A DNA stretch of 47,421 nt from an uncultured Oscillospiraceae bacterium (GCA_944385395.1 CALWXA010000063.1:1-47421); one strand, 5' to 3'; shown: positions 8,347-17,831, counted from the first letter of the stretch. The notes: generated from the sequence alone by a model not told the origin. Program-made: numbers and translations.

Positions 8347-9570
8347 ATGATCTTATTTGTGCAGCTTTTATTAACCATTGCCATCGCCTTTCTGGCCGGA
8401 AAATTGGTTTCAAAAATATCGCTTCCATCCATACTGGGATGGCTCCTTGCGGGTATGCTGCTGGGCCCCCATGCCCTCTCTCTGATGAGCCAGCAGCTCC
8501 TGGACGCTTCCTGGTATCAGGCCGTGGTACATGTGCTTGAATGCAGCGTAGGCCTGATGATCGGCACGGAGCTGGTGTGGAGCAAGATCGCCCGCACCGG
8601 AAAGTCCATCGTCATCACCACGCTCACCCAATCGCTGGGAACATTCTTCCTGGTTTCGGCGGTTTTCAGTGTGGTATTCTACTTCTGTCATATCCCCATC
8701 TACCTGGCCTTTATTTTTGATGGAATCGCGCTGGCCACGGCCCCTGCTCCGGCGCTGTCCATTGTCCGGGAGTTCAAAACCGCAGGCCCTGTTACCCAGA
8801 CGCTGATCCCCATGGCCGCTATGGACGATATCGTAGGCTGCATCGTGTTTTTCATCACCATCGCCCTTGTGGCAGGGCATCTTTTCTCCGGGAACCTTCC
8901 GGCCTACATGATCCCGCTGGTGGTATTGCTCCCCCTGGTCATCGGTATCGCAGCAGGCTTTCCCGCCGGTCTGCTGCTGAAAAAAGAGCGGGGCAAAGCC
9001 GCAACGCTGGGTCTGCTGGGCGGCATGATCGCCGTGGTCTCCGCCATTGGTCTCATTTTGAGTACCCTCTTGCTCCCCTACCCCATTTTGAATTTCATGC
9101 TCATCGGCATGGCCTTTTCCGCTACATTTGCCAATATGGTGTCCCAGGAACGGCTGGATCAGATCATGGACAGCTTCAGCCCCGTGCTGGGCATCGGCAT
9201 GCTGGTGGTCATACTGAATCTGGGTGCACCCCTGGATTACCACCTGATCCTGGGCGCAGGTCTTTTTACCCTGGTTTATATTCTGGCAAGAGCAACAGGC
9301 AAATACTTTGGTGCCTATCTGGGTGCGTGTATCTGTAAATCTCCCAGTACCGTAAAAAAGTTCCTGGGTCTTACGCTCCTGCCCCACTCCGGTGTGTCTC
9401 TGGTATTTACCGGCATCGCCGTGTCCGTTTTGTCATCCCCTGCTCCGGACTGTGCGCAAATCATTCAGGGCACCATTGCGGCAGCTGCCGTCATCAACGA
9501 AGTGATCGCCGTCCTTGCCGCCAAAAAGGGATTTGAATGGGCACACGAGCTCTATGCCGCTGCGTCCTGA
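8347..9570 (+). CDS. Cation:proton antiporter (CPA2/NhaP-KefB-like, Na+/H+ exchanger domain)
   Basis: 407 aa, integral membrane, about 11-12 hydrophobic segments, no C-terminal RCK/TrkA-N domain. The opening LLLTIAIAFLAGKLVSKISL and LLAGMLLGP near residue 35 match the first helices of the CPA Na+/H+ exchanger domain, and DDIVGCIVFF near residue 160 holds the paired acidic residues used for proton/cation exchange. Likely exports Na+ or K+ for protons, but the ion is inference. The ribosome site is weak: AAGAGG is about 16 bases before ATG 8347, so the start is less certain than most. Follows the tetR-type gene in the same direction with no terminator between. Confidence 0.8.
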   Translation: MILFVQLLLTIAIAFLAGKLVSKISLPSILGWLLAGMLLGPHALSLMSQQLLDASWYQAVVHVLECSVGLMIGTELVWSKIARTGKSIVITTLTQSLGTFFLVSAVFSVVFYFCHIPIYLAFIFDGIALATAPAPALSIVREFKTAGPVTQTLIPMAAMDDIVGCIVFFITIALVAGHLFSGNLPAYMIPLVVLLPLVIGIAAGFPAGLLLKKERGKAATLGLLGGMIAVVSAIGLILSTLLLPYPILNFMLIGMAFSATFANMVSQERLDQIMDSFSPVLGIGMLVVILNLGAPLDYHLILGAGLFTLVYILARATGKYFGAYLGACICKSPSTVKKFLGLTLLPHSGVSLVFTGIAVSVLSSPAPDCAQIIQGTIAAAAVINEVIAVLAAKKGFEWAHELYAAAS

Positions 9571-9659
9571 TTCTCCCACCCACATCTGCTGCCCGCTATA
9601 CCCCTTGAACATCTCAGCAGAATCAGGCGCTGCACCTCGGCTCCGCCGCTTCTTTCACA

Positions 9660-9700
9660 AAAAAAGCCCCCGGTCCGGGAAACCCGGACCGAGGGCTTTT
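9660..9700. terminator. Bidirectional terminator between antiporter and ridA
   Basis: Core stem GGTCCGGG (9672-9679) / CCCGGACC (9683-9690) with AAA loop, extended by AGCCC/GGGCT. A7 on the left and T4 on the right. It ends the antiporter transcript (plus) and the por-ridA transcript (minus). Confidence 0.85.
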
Positions 9701-9723
9701 CACAACTGGAAGCCTCTCAATTC

Positions 9724-10095
9724 TTATTCCTTGACGGCAATGGCCTCGATCTCACACAAGACGCCTTTGGGCAGTTCCTTCACCGCCACGCAGCTCCGGG
9801 CGGGCTTGGCGGTAAAATACTGGGCATACACCTCATTGAAGGCACCAAAGTCCGCCATATCTGCCAAAAAGCAGGTGGTCTTTACCACATTTTCAAATCC
9901 CATCTCTGCTGCCTTCAAAATGGCTCCCACGTTCCGGCAGCTCTGATGTGCCTGGGCGGCAATGCCCTCGGGCACGGCACCGGTAGCGGGATCCACCGGG
10001 ATCTGACCGGAGGTAAACACAAAGCCGTTGACCACATAGCCCTGGGCATATGGGCCAATGGCGCCGGGCGCCTCCTTGGTTTCCAATACATGCAT
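9724..10095 (-). CDS. ridA: RidA-family enamine/imine deaminase (YjgF/UK114)
   Basis: 123 aa, typical for this trimeric cytoplasmic family. Signature segments: APGAIGPYAQ near the start, VFTSGQIPVDPATG, then the substrate-binding arginine in PARSCVAV and CEIEAIAV at the end. RidA hydrolyses reactive 2-aminoacrylate/imine intermediates released by PLP enzymes such as threonine dehydratase, protecting enzymes including those of branched-chain amino acid synthesis. ATG 10095 follows AAGGAGGATCAGCTGACT. It is the last gene of the minus-strand block, 52 bases after porB and downstream of the ilv genes, which fits the protective role. Confidence 0.93.
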   Translation of the reverse strand: MHVLETKEAPGAIGPYAQGYVVNGFVFTSGQIPVDPATGAVPEGIAAQAHQSCRNVGAILKAAEMGFENVVKTTCFLADMADFGAFNEVYAQYFTAKPARSCVAVKELPKGVLCEIEAIAVKE

Positions 10096-10147
10096 AGTCA
10101 GCTGATCCTCCTTTTCCATCCTTCCGGCTGCCGCCGGAAGCCATGAT

Positions 10148-11080
10148 TTACAGGGAGCACTGCTGCAGCAGCTCTTCCCACTTGCGGTCCACTTCCGCCT
10201 GGACCTGGGCGATCATCCACTCATTGCCGGGCTTGAACATGTGGGCAAACCGGCCCTGGAGCTTCAGATATTCCTCCACCGGCAGCTTCTTTTTCGGCTC
10301 ATAGGTGAGGCGGTATTTGCCCTCCACCACCTCATACAGCGGCCACACGCAGGTCTCTACCGCCGCTTTGGTGACGGTCATCATCTCCTCGCTGGGATAT
10401 CGCCAGCCACGGGGACAGGGGGCCATCACGTTGAGGAAGGCAGGGCCCGGGGTATAGATGGCCCGGTGAGCCTTCTCCGTGATGTCCTGGAAGTTCCCCA
10501 GGAAGGTGGTCTGGGCCACATAGGGCACACCGTGGGCCACCATGATCCGGGTAAGATCCTTCTTCTGCTGCAGCTTGCCGGGCACCACGGAGCCTACCGG
10601 CGTGGTGGTGGTATCGGCAAAGTGGGGCGTGGAAGAGGAACGCTGGATGCCGGTATTCATGTACGCCTCGTTGTCGTAGCACACGTATACCAGATCGTGT
10701 CCCCGCTCCATAGCACCGGACAGGGACTGGAAGCCGATGTCGTAGGTGCCGCCATCGCCGCCGAAGGCGATAAACTTCCAGGTCTCGTCGATCTTGCCCC
10801 GTTTTTTCATGGCCCGGTAGGCGGTCTCCACACCGGAGAGGGTGGCCCCGGCGTTTTCAAAGGCGTTGTGGATGAAGCTGTCCTTCCAGGCGGTATAGGG
10901 ATACATGAAGGTGGATACCTCCAGACAGCTGGTGGCAGAGCACACCACCGCCTTGTCCTCCGGTTCCAGGGCACGCAGCACGGTTCGTACCGCCACGGGG
11001 GAACCGCAGCCGGCGCACATCCGGTGTCCGGCGGAGAGCCGGTCTTCTTTCATCACATTCTCTTTCAGATTGTAAGCCAT
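10148..11080 (-). CDS. porB: 2-oxoacid:ferredoxin oxidoreductase, beta (TPP-binding) subunit
   Basis: 310 aa. It holds the thiamine-diphosphate site: GDGGTYDIGF and the later DNEAYMNTG. Cysteines in CAGCG (22-26) and near CSATSC belong to the beta-subunit iron-sulfur cluster. With the alpha, gamma and delta subunits just upstream it would oxidatively decarboxylate a 2-oxoacid to acyl-CoA, reducing ferredoxin, or run in reverse. Start: the first in-frame ATG (11086) abuts AAGGAGG, so the second ATG (11080), with seven bases of spacing, is preferred. Substrate: pyruvate is the usual assignment; 2-ketoisovalerate (VOR) is equally plausible beside the ilv genes. The symbol is provisional. Confidence 0.85.
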   Translation of the reverse strand: MAYNLKENVMKEDRLSAGHRMCAGCGSPVAVRTVLRALEPEDKAVVCSATSCLEVSTFMYPYTAWKDSFIHNAFENAGATLSGVETAYRAMKKRGKIDETWKFIAFGGDGGTYDIGFQSLSGAMERGHDLVYVCYDNEAYMNTGIQRSSSTPHFADTTTTPVGSVVPGKLQQKKDLTRIMVAHGVPYVAQTTFLGNFQDITEKAHRAIYTPGPAFLNVMAPCPRGWRYPSEEMMTVTKAAVETCVWPLYEVVEGKYRLTYEPKKKLPVEEYLKLQGRFAHMFKPGNEWMIAQVQAEVDRKWEELLQQCSL

Positions 11081-11092
11081 ATCCATCCCTCC

Positions 11093-12271
11093 TTATTCCC
11101 GCACGTCCAGATAGCGGTAGGTCTCCCCTACTGCGCCGGTCCGGGTGATCTCCTGCAGCTCGTCAAAGACATGCTGGATGCTTTCCACCCGCACGTCCCG
11201 GCCGCCCAGACCGTAGATGTAGCTGATGCCCTTGGGCTCATGGACGCCCTGGGCATACAGAGCCGCCGTTACCTCGGCATACAGGGGCCCGCAGTGTCCG
11301 TTGAAGCTGTCGGCTTTGTCCATCACGGCAAAGCTCTTCACCTTTGTCAGGGCCTTGACCACCTCTTCCGTGGGGAAGGGGCGGAAGGAGCGGATCTTCA
11401 CCAGGCCCACCTTCCGGCCCTGGCTGCGCAGCTCCTCAATGGCGGCCTTGGCGGTACCGGCGGAAGAGCCGATGATGACGATGGCCTCGTCGGCATCCTC
11501 CATCCGGTACTCCTCCACCAGGCCGTAGGTGCGGCCGGTCATCTCTCCGAACTGGGCACCCACCTGGCGGATCACATCCTTGGCGTCCAGCATGGCCTGG
11601 GCCTGGAGGCGCTTGCACTCCATGTAATATACCGGCGTGGCGTAGGCGCCCACGGCGATGGATTCGTCTTTGTTCAAGAGATAGTGCTCCGGATGATACT
11701 CGCCCACAAAGGCCTTCACCTTGTCATCCTCCACCAGCTCGATATTCTCGATGGCGTGGGAGGTGATGAAGCCGTCCTGGCAGACCATGATGGGCAGGCC
11801 CACCGCCTCTCCGATGCGCATGGCCTGGAGGTAGTTGTCATAGGCCTCCTGGTTGTTCTCGGCAAAGAGCATCAGCCAGCCGGCATCTCGGACGCCCATG
11901 GCGTCGGAATGGTCGTTGTTGATGTTGATGGGGCCGCTGAGGGCACGGCAGGATACCGCCAGAGTGATGGGCAGCCGGTCGGAGGCCGCCACGTACAGCA
12001 TCTCCGTCATGTAGCAAAGGCCGCAGGAGGAGGTGGCGCTGATGGCCCGGCAGCCGGCGGCCTGGGCGCCGATGCAGGCAGACATGGCCGAATGCTCCGA
12101 CTCCACCGCCACGAACTCCGTATCCACCTGTCCGTTGTCTACGTAGCTGGAGAAATACTGGGGGATCTCCGTGGAGGGGGTGATGGGGAACGCCGCCATC
12201 ACATCGGGGTTGATCTGCCGCATGGCATAGGCTACTGCCTCATTGCCGGAAAGTCTTTCTTTGATTCCCAT
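11093..12271 (-). CDS. porA: 2-oxoacid:ferredoxin oxidoreductase, alpha subunit
   Basis: 392 aa. Pyrimidine-binding domain of the POR/VOR complex: GNEAVAYAMRQINPDVMAAFPITPSTEI at the N-terminus is the family hallmark, followed by ESEHSAMSACIGAQAAG and ATSSCGLCYMTEML. The C-terminal transketolase-like domain III contains GSSAGTAKAAIEELR and VGLVKIRSFRPFP. ATG 12271 follows AAGGAGGCGGAAT. It sits 11 bases after porD and 12 bases before porB, consistent with one transcript and stoichiometric production. Confidence 0.88.
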   Translation of the reverse strand: MGIKERLSGNEAVAYAMRQINPDVMAAFPITPSTEIPQYFSSYVDNGQVDTEFVAVESEHSAMSACIGAQAAGCRAISATSSCGLCYMTEMLYVAASDRLPITLAVSCRALSGPININNDHSDAMGVRDAGWLMLFAENNQEAYDNYLQAMRIGEAVGLPIMVCQDGFITSHAIENIELVEDDKVKAFVGEYHPEHYLLNKDESIAVGAYATPVYYMECKRLQAQAMLDAKDVIRQVGAQFGEMTGRTYGLVEEYRMEDADEAIVIIGSSAGTAKAAIEELRSQGRKVGLVKIRSFRPFPTEEVVKALTKVKSFAVMDKADSFNGHCGPLYAEVTAALYAQGVHEPKGISYIYGLGGRDVRVESIQHVFDELQEITRTGAVGETYRYLDVRE

Positions 12272-12282
12272 ATTCCGCCTCC

Positions 12283-12591
12283 TTACTTCTCATCCCGGAC
12301 CATAGTGATGGCCCCGAAGGGGCAGGCGCGCATGCAGATCCCGCAGCCCTTGCAGTAGAAATAGTTGAACTCCTCCCGTTTGCCCTGGGCATTGACGGGA
12401 ATGGACATGTCGGGACACACCGGCACGCACAGAAGGCACTGACGGCATTTGTCCCAGTCCACCACCGGCTTCATGGTGCGCCAGTCGCCGGTCTCCACAG
12501 CGGCAGAGGTGCCGCCTTCAAAAATGTTGCACCCCGGGGTGATGTCACGCCAGGTGACCTGGGGCGTCATATCCTTAGCCTGATGCTTCAT
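12283..12591 (-). CDS. porD: 2-oxoacid:ferredoxin oxidoreductase, delta subunit (2[4Fe-4S] ferredoxin-like)
   Basis: 102 aa. It contains the two expected cluster motifs, CRQCLLCVPVCP (about residues 49-60) and CKGCGICMRACP (about 79-90), with the eight cysteines of a bacterial 2[4Fe-4S] ferredoxin domain. It carries electrons from the TPP site to free ferredoxin. The N-terminal 40 residues (DMTPQVTWRDITPGCNIFEGG) match the usual delta-subunit extension. Its ATG overlaps the porC stop (ATGA). Confidence 0.9.
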   Translation of the reverse strand: MKHQAKDMTPQVTWRDITPGCNIFEGGTSAAVETGDWRTMKPVVDWDKCRQCLLCVPVCPDMSIPVNAQGKREEFNYFYCKGCGICMRACPFGAITMVRDEK

Positions 12592-13166
12592 CCTACCTGC
12601 ACCTCCTCCATGGCACGCTTCAGTGCCCGCATGTTGCCGTCAATGATCTGGGGCTTGGCGGCGAATTTGTGACGGAAGGAGGCCTCCATGTCCTGGATAA
12701 ACTCCTTTTCTTCCACTACACCGCTGACCTTTACCACCGCTGCCAGCATGGGGGTGTTGGGGAAATTCTTACCCAGCTCCGCTTCGCTGATGGCGGCGGC
12801 GTCGATGGTGCACACCCGTCCGGTGTAGCCCTTGAGCTGGGGCCGCAGCTGCTCCGGGGTCTTGCCGGAGTTGATGATGATGGCACCCTCCGGCTTCAGT
12901 CCGGCGGTGACATCCACGGCGGAGAGCAGCGTTTCATCCACCACCACCACATAATCCGGCTCATAAATGTTGGAATGAACGGTACTGCGCACATCGCTGA
13001 TGCGGTTGTAGGCAGTGATGGGGGCTCCCATACGTTCGGGACCGTACTCCGGGAAACCCTGGACGAATTTGCCGGTGTTGAAGGCTGCATCCGCCAGCAG
13101 CAGGGATGCCGTTTTGGCGCCCTGGCCGCCCCGGCCATGCCAGCGGATCTCAACGATTTGGTTCAT
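12588..13166 (-). CDS. porC: 2-oxoacid:ferredoxin oxidoreductase, gamma subunit
   Basis: 192 aa. The opening IRWHGRGGQGAKTASLLLADAA is the gamma-subunit signature, and GFPEYGPERMGAPITAYNRISD is the second conserved block. First gene of the porCDAB order, the arrangement common in anaerobes with heterotetrameric enzymes. AAAAAGGAGAGAAT lies before ATG 13166. A terminator lies just upstream (13196-13226) and I could not find a convincing separate promoter, so expression may depend on read-through from the ilv operon or on a weak promoter. Confidence 0.88.
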   Translation of the reverse strand: MNQIVEIRWHGRGGQGAKTASLLLADAAFNTGKFVQGFPEYGPERMGAPITAYNRISDVRSTVHSNIYEPDYVVVVDETLLSAVDVTAGLKPEGAIIINSGKTPEQLRPQLKGYTGRVCTIDAAAISEAELGKNFPNTPMLAAVVKVSGVVEEKEFIQDMEASFRHKFAAKPQIIDGNMRALKRAMEEVQVG

Positions 13167-13195
13167 ATTCTCTCCTTTTTATGGCTCATAGGGTG

Positions 13196-13226
13196 CAAAA
13201 AGCGCCTGCCACCCCGGGCAGGCGCT
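13196..13226 (-). terminator. Terminator between DUF815 ATPase gene and porC
   Basis: Perfect 10-bp stem AGCGCCTGCC (13201-13210) / GGCAGGCGCT (13217-13226), six-base loop. On the minus strand it is followed by TTTTTGC. It separates the ilv part from the por part of the minus-strand block. Confidence 0.85.
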
Positions 13227-13242
13227 CCCTGCACACAAGTTG

Positions 13243-14550
13243 TCAGTGGTCTTTTTTGCCCAGGAGGTCATCGATGAACTGCTGGGCCACACGGCCGGAG
13301 AACCCGCCGTGGCGTACCTCCCAGGTGTTGGCCCGGGCCAGCAGCTCCTCTTCCGGCATGGTGATGCCGTGGCGCTGGGCCAGGAACAGCACGATCTGGC
13401 GGAACTCCTTGGGATTGGGTGCGTTGTAGTTGATGCTGACGCCGAACCGGGCCGCCAGGGACAGCTTTTCTTCCATGGTATCGCTGCGGTGGATGTCCCC
13501 GTGGTGCTCCATGTCCGTCCGGTCGTTCCAGGTCTCACGGATCAGGTGACGGCGGTTGGACGTGGCATAGATCAGCACGTTGTCCGGTCGGGTCTCTACG
13601 CCGCCTTCGATGACGGCTTTCAGGAACTTGTACTCCACCTCATTTTCCTCAAAGGACAGATCGTCGATGAAGATGATGAAGCGGTAGTTGCGGTTCTTGA
13701 TCTCCGCCAGCACCGCGGAAAGATCGTGGAACTGGTGCTTGTAGATCTCGATCATCCGCAGCCCCCGGTCATAGTACTCGTTGATGAGCGCCTTGACACT
13801 GGTGGACTTGCCGGTACCGGCGTCGCCATAGAGCAGCACGTTGTTGGCCCGGCCGCCGGAGAGGAAGGCCTCAGTGTTCTGCCGCAGCTGTTCCTTCTGG
13901 CTCTCGTAGCCCAGGAGATCCGACAGCATCACCCGGTCGATGTTGCTGATGGGCAGGAACTCCACGCCCTCCCCCAGCGAACGGATGCGGAAGGCCCGGT
14001 TCATGGCGAAGGTGCCGTAGCCGTACTGCCGGTAGTAGTCCGTCATCACCCGGAACATCTCGTCCTCATCGGCCGTGGCCTCCAGCTTGGCGCACAGCGC
14101 CTGAACCTGGGTGCTGACATCCCGGTTATAAAGCCGCTCCCGCTTGGGGATGGCCTGGTAGTTGCATAGGACGGACAGGCAGTCGATGCCCAGATCCTTC
14201 TCAAAAGCTGTGAAATCATAGTCCATTAGCTGCCGGAATACCCGGAAATCACTGCGGGCAAAATGGTTGACGCTGCCCTCCACCGCCCCCACCCGCTCGC
14301 AGGTGCGGGTAAAGGAGTTGCAGTTGGTCATCAGAAGCCAGGTGAGGTAGCAGTGCCAGAGATTGCGGTCAAAGCCGCACTGGGTGGAAAGGTCCAAAAG
14401 CCTCTTCACCTGCCGGTGGACCCGGCCGGTGAGCTCCTCCTTGTCCGCCTTTCCCTGCTCCCAGTCCCGGATGATTCCGGCAAGGCATACCAAGATCTCA
14501 TCGTCCGGCAGCTCGCTGAACAGAATCAGCTGTGAAAGATAGGGATACAT
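13243..14550 (-). CDS. DUF815-family AAA+ ATPase
   Basis: 435 aa, cytoplasmic. Residues 1-200 are a helical N-terminal region without a recognised motif. The AAA module follows: Walker A GDAGTGKST (242-250), Walker B FIIFIDDLSF (291-300), and a sensor-like TSNRRHLI. The segment LLGYESQKEQLRQNTEAFL ahead of Walker A and the DDLSFEENEVEYK block are characteristic of the DUF815 family, whose function is not established. It lies 28 bases after the ilvD stop and its own terminator follows, so it is probably the last gene of the ilv transcript. Why an AAA+ ATPase should be there is unexplained. Confidence 0.82.
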   Translation of the reverse strand: MYPYLSQLILFSELPDDEILVCLAGIIRDWEQGKADKEELTGRVHRQVKRLLDLSTQCGFDRNLWHCYLTWLLMTNCNSFTRTCERVGAVEGSVNHFARSDFRVFRQLMDYDFTAFEKDLGIDCLSVLCNYQAIPKRERLYNRDVSTQVQALCAKLEATADEDEMFRVMTDYYRQYGYGTFAMNRAFRIRSLGEGVEFLPISNIDRVMLSDLLGYESQKEQLRQNTEAFLSGGRANNVLLYGDAGTGKSTSVKALINEYYDRGLRMIEIYKHQFHDLSAVLAEIKNRNYRFIIFIDDLSFEENEVEYKFLKAVIEGGVETRPDNVLIYATSNRRHLIRETWNDRTDMEHHGDIHRSDTMEEKLSLAARFGVSINYNAPNPKEFRQIVLFLAQRHGITMPEEELLARANTWEVRHGGFSGRVAQQFIDDLLGKKDH

Positions 14551-14578
14551 GGGCCATACGCCTCCTTTTTACAGCGTT

Positions 14579-16240
14579 TCATTCCAGCACGGCGCCCCGG
14601 TCGGCAGAGGATACCATCCGGGCATACCGGGCCAGATACCCGGTCTTGATCCGGGGCTCCGGACATACCCAGGTACTGCGCCGGCGCTGCAGCTCCTCAT
14701 CGGATACCTGCAGCGTGATGGTGTGACCGGGGATGTCGATGGCGATGAGATCCCCCTCCTGTACCAGGCCGATGGGGCCGCCGGAAGCAGCCTCCGGGGA
14801 TACATGGCCGATGGATGCCCCCCGGGTGGCGCCGGAAAAGCGTCCGTCGGTGATGAGAGCCACATCCTTGTCCAGACCCATACCGGCGATGGCGGAGGTG
14901 GGGTTGAGCATCTCCCGCATACCGGGACCGCCCTTGGGCCCTTCATAGCGGATCACCACCACATCGCCGGCCACGATCTTACCGGCGTAGATGGCGGCAA
15001 TGGCGTCATCCTCGCAGTCAAAGACCCGGGCCGGGCCGGTGTGATGCATCATCTCCGGGGCCACGGCAGACTGTTTCACCACGCAGCCGTCGGGAGCCAG
15101 ATTGCCCTTGAGCACGGCGATGCCTCCGGTGGCGCTGAAGGGCCGGTCCACCGGCCGGATCACCTCTTCGTTGCGGTTCACCGCACCGGCCAGGTTTTCA
15201 TGCATGGTCTTTCCGGTGACGGTGAGGACGCTGCCGTCCAGCAACCCCGCCTCCTCCAGCTCCGCCATGACGGCGTACACACCGCCGGCGGCGTCCAGAT
15301 CCTCCATGTAGGTGCTCCCGGCAGGGGCCAGGTGGCAGAGGTTGGGGGTCTTTTCGCTGATTTCGTTGGCCATGTCGAAGTCCAGCCGGATGCCGCACTC
15401 ATGGGCGATGGCCGGCAGATGCAGCATGGTGTTGGTGGAGCAGCCCAGAGCCATATCCACAGTCTCGGCGTTGTGGAACGCCGCCGGGGTCATGATATCC
15501 CGGGGCCGGATGTTGTTCTTCACCAGCTCTATGATCTGCATGCCTGCGTGCTTGGCCAGCCGCAGCCGGGCGGAATACACGGCAGGGATGGTGCCGTTGC
15601 CCCGGAGGGCCATGCCGATGGCCTCGGTAAGGCAGTTCATGGAGTTGGCGGTGTACATGCCGGAGCAGGAGCCGCAGGTGGGGCAGGCATTCTGCTCGTA
15701 GTCCTCCAGACCGGCGTCGTCCAGCTTGCCGGCATAGTGGGCACCCACGGCCTCGAACATATGGCTCAGGCAGGTGCGGCGTCCGTCGCTGAGGCGACCG
15801 GCCAGCATGGGGCCGCCGGAGACGAAGATGGTGGGGATGTTCACCCGGGCCGCCGCCATCAGGAGGCCGGGTACATTCTTGTCGCAGTTGGGGATCATCA
15901 CCAGACCGTCGAACTGATGGGCCATGGCCATAGCCTCAGTGGAGTCGGCGATGATGTCCCGGGTCACCAGGGAATATTTCATTCCCACATGGCCCATGGC
16001 GATGCCGTCGCACACAGCGATGGCAGGGAACTCCACCGGTGTGCCGCCGGCGGCACGGATGCCGTCCTTGACGGCCTGGGCGATCTTGTCCAGATTCATA
16101 TGGCCCGGCACGATCTCGTTATACGAGCTGACCACGCCGATGAGAGGCCGCTGCAGCTCCTCCTTGGTGTAGCCCAGGGCATAGAGCAGCGAGCGGTTGG
16201 GTGCAGCAGGCACGCCGGTGGTGATTACGTCGCTTCGCAT
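14579..16240 (-). CDS. ilvD: Dihydroxy-acid dehydratase
   Basis: 553 aa, full family length. Dehydrates 2,3-dihydroxy-isovalerate and -methylvalerate to the 2-oxoacids, the third common step of Val/Ile synthesis. Fe-S ligands are visible in NCDKNVPG and [19 protein letters not shown], and the C-terminal GRFSGATRG is the conserved ILVD_EDD motif. ATG 16240 follows AAGGGAGGTGCTTCC; the in-frame ATG 16261 would place that ribosome site inside the gene. 24 bases after ilvC. Confidence 0.96.
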   Translation of the reverse strand: MRSDVITTGVPAAPNRSLLYALGYTKEELQRPLIGVVSSYNEIVPGHMNLDKIAQAVKDGIRAAGGTPVEFPAIAVCDGIAMGHVGMKYSLVTRDIIADSTEAMAMAHQFDGLVMIPNCDKNVPGLLMAAARVNIPTIFVSGGPMLAGRLSDGRRTCLSHMFEAVGAHYAGKLDDAGLEDYEQNACPTCGSCSGMYTANSMNCLTEAIGMALRGNGTIPAVYSARLRLAKHAGMQIIELVKNNIRPRDIMTPAAFHNAETVDMALGCSTNTMLHLPAIAHECGIRLDFDMANEISEKTPNLCHLAPAGSTYMEDLDAAGGVYAVMAELEEAGLLDGSVLTVTGKTMHENLAGAVNRNEEVIRPVDRPFSATGGIAVLKGNLAPDGCVVKQSAVAPEMMHHTGPARVFDCEDDAIAAIYAGKIVAGDVVVIRYEGPKGGPGMREMLNPTSAIAGMGLDKDVALITDGRFSGATRGASIGHVSPEAASGGPIGLVQEGDLIAIDIPGHTITLQVSDEELQRRRSTWVCPEPRIKTGYLARYARMVSSADRGAVLE

Positions 16241-16264
16241 GGAAGCACCTCCCTTGTTCATCCG

Positions 16265-17284
16265 TTAGTTGGAGGCGGTATCCGGATCCACGTCGGCGCC
16301 CCAGAGCATATTCTTGCGCAGCTCGGCACCCACCACTTCCATGGGATGCTTGGCCAGCTGGGCACGCTTGGCGTTGAAGAAGGTACGGCCGTTCTTGTTC
16401 TCGGCGATCCACTTGCCGGCAAACACGCCGTCCTGGATATCTGCCAGCACCGCCTTCATGTTCTTCTTGGTCTCCTCATAGGGCAGGATCCGACTGCCGG
16501 AGACGTATTCACCGTACTCGGCGGTGTCGGAGATGGAGTAGTTCATCATGGCCACGCCGCCCTTGTTGATGAGGTCGATGATGAGCTTCATCTCGTGGAT
16601 GCACTCGAAGTAAGCGTTCTCAGGGGCATAACCGGCTTCCACCAGGGTCTCGAAGCCCAGCTTCATCAGCTCCACCACGCCGCCGCACAGCACGGCCTGC
16701 TCGCCGAAGAGGTCGGTCTCCGTCTCATCCTGGAAGGTGGTTTCCATGACGCCGCCACGGGCGCCGCCGATACCGGCAGCATAGGCCAGACCGATGTCAT
16801 AGGCCTTGCCGGTGGCGTTCTGCTCCACGGCGATGAGGCAGGGCACGCCCTTGCCGGCCACATACTGGGACCGCACGGTGTGCCCGGGGCCCTTGGGGGC
16901 GATCATCAGCACGTCCACGTCGGCAGGAGGCACGATCTGCTTGAAGTGAATGTTGAAGCCATGGGCAAACATCAGGGCGTTGCCGGTCTCCAGATTGGGG
17001 GCGATGTCCTTCTTATATACCTCGGCCTGGGTCTCATCGTTGATGAGGATCATCACGATGTCGGCCCACTTGGCGGTCTCAGCCACAGTGGCCACCTTCA
17101 GACCGGCCTTCAGGACGTTGTCCCAGTTCTTACTGCCGGCCCGGAGGCCCACGCAGACGTCACAGCCGGAGTCCTTCAGATTCAGCGCATGGGCGTGGCC
17201 CTGAGAGCCGTAGCCGATGATGCCGATCTTCTTGCCGTCCAGCTTGCCCAGATCGCAGTCCTTCTCATAATACATTCTTGCCAT
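16265..17284 (-). CDS. ilvC: Ketol-acid reductoisomerase (class I, short form)
   Basis: 339 aa. Isomerises and reduces acetolactate or acetohydroxybutyrate, second step of Val/Ile synthesis. NADPH-binding Rossmann motif GYGSQG (24-29); catalytic acidic residues lie in the C-terminal helical knot, for example [17 protein letters not shown] and [14 protein letters not shown] 17284 follows GGGAGGAATACGACT. The start lies 20 bases inside the preceding ilvN-type gene, indicating tight coupling. Confidence 0.97.
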   Translation of the reverse strand: MARMYYEKDCDLGKLDGKKIGIIGYGSQGHAHALNLKDSGCDVCVGLRAGSKNWDNVLKAGLKVATVAETAKWADIVMILINDETQAEVYKKDIAPNLETGNALMFAHGFNIHFKQIVPPADVDVLMIAPKGPGHTVRSQYVAGKGVPCLIAVEQNATGKAYDIGLAYAAGIGGARGGVMETTFQDETETDLFGEQAVLCGGVVELMKLGFETLVEAGYAPENAYFECIHEMKLIIDLINKGGVAMMNYSISDTAEYGEYVSGSRILPYEETKKNMKAVLADIQDGVFAGKWIAENKNGRTFFNAKRAQLAKHPMEVVGAELRKNMLWGADVDPDTASN

Positions 17285-17831
17285 AGTCGTATTCCTCCCG
17301 TAATTTATTGATATCGTAAATGGTATGGCTTCCTCGTTCGATGGCAATGGTGCCGGTTTTGGCGATCTCCATGATGCCGAAATCCTCCAGCATCCGGATG
17401 AGTGCCTTCACCTTGGCAGGGTTGCCGAAAGTGTAAATGGTGAGCGCTTCCTTGTCCACGTCGATGACCTTGGCGTGGAAGATGTTCACCAGCTGGATCA
17501 CCTCGTCCCGTTCCTCCCGGCGGGCGGCCCGGACCTTGACGAAGGCGTTTTCCTGACGGATGCAGGTCTCCTCGTCCAGGATCTTCACCGCCTGCACCGG
17601 AAGCAGCTTGCGGCACTGTGCGGCGATCTGATCGATCATCAGCTCATCGCCCAGGATCTCGATGGAGATACGGGTGATGCCGGGCCGGTCGGTGGCACCG
17701 GAGACGATGGACTCAATGTTGTAGCCCTTCCGGGAAAAAAGCCGGGCCACCTGGCTGAGCACGCCGGGGATATCCTCCACCAGGATGCACAGGGTGTAGA
17801 GCTTTCTTGTGGTATCAAATTCTTTTTTCAC
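17265..17831 (-). CDS. ilvN: Acetolactate synthase small (regulatory) subunit, second copy
   Basis: 188 aa. N-terminal ACT domain (residues about 10-85: [20 protein letters not shown], then [20 protein letters not shown]) and a C-terminal ALS_ss domain. It binds valine/isoleucine and activates the catalytic subunit. It is longer than the other small subunit (19579-20064) because of an N-terminal extension and a C-terminal tail ending [16 protein letters not shown] start 17831 with GGAGGCGAGCCT; the start overlaps the stop of the preceding catalytic subunit (GTGA). Confidence 0.9.
   Translation of the reverse strand: MKKEFDTTRKLYTLCILVEDIPGVLSQVARLFSRKGYNIESIVSGATDRPGITRISIEILGDELMIDQIAAQCRKLLPVQAVKILDEETCIRQENAFVKVRAARREERDEVIQLVNIFHAKVIDVDKEALTIYTFGNPAKVKALIRMLEDFGIMEIAKTGTIAIERGSHTIYDINKLREEYDYGKNVL

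Noticed and set aside
10241-12358. Plus-strand open frame of 705 codons opposite porB and porA
   Set aside because: Antisense shadow with no ribosome site and no recognisable domain.
14549-17311. Plus-strand open frame of 920 codons opposite ilvD and ilvC
   Set aside because: High GC keeps antisense frames open. Composition is dominated by Gly/His/Asp/Ala as in reverse-complemented coding sequence, there is no ribosome site, and it crosses two certain genes.
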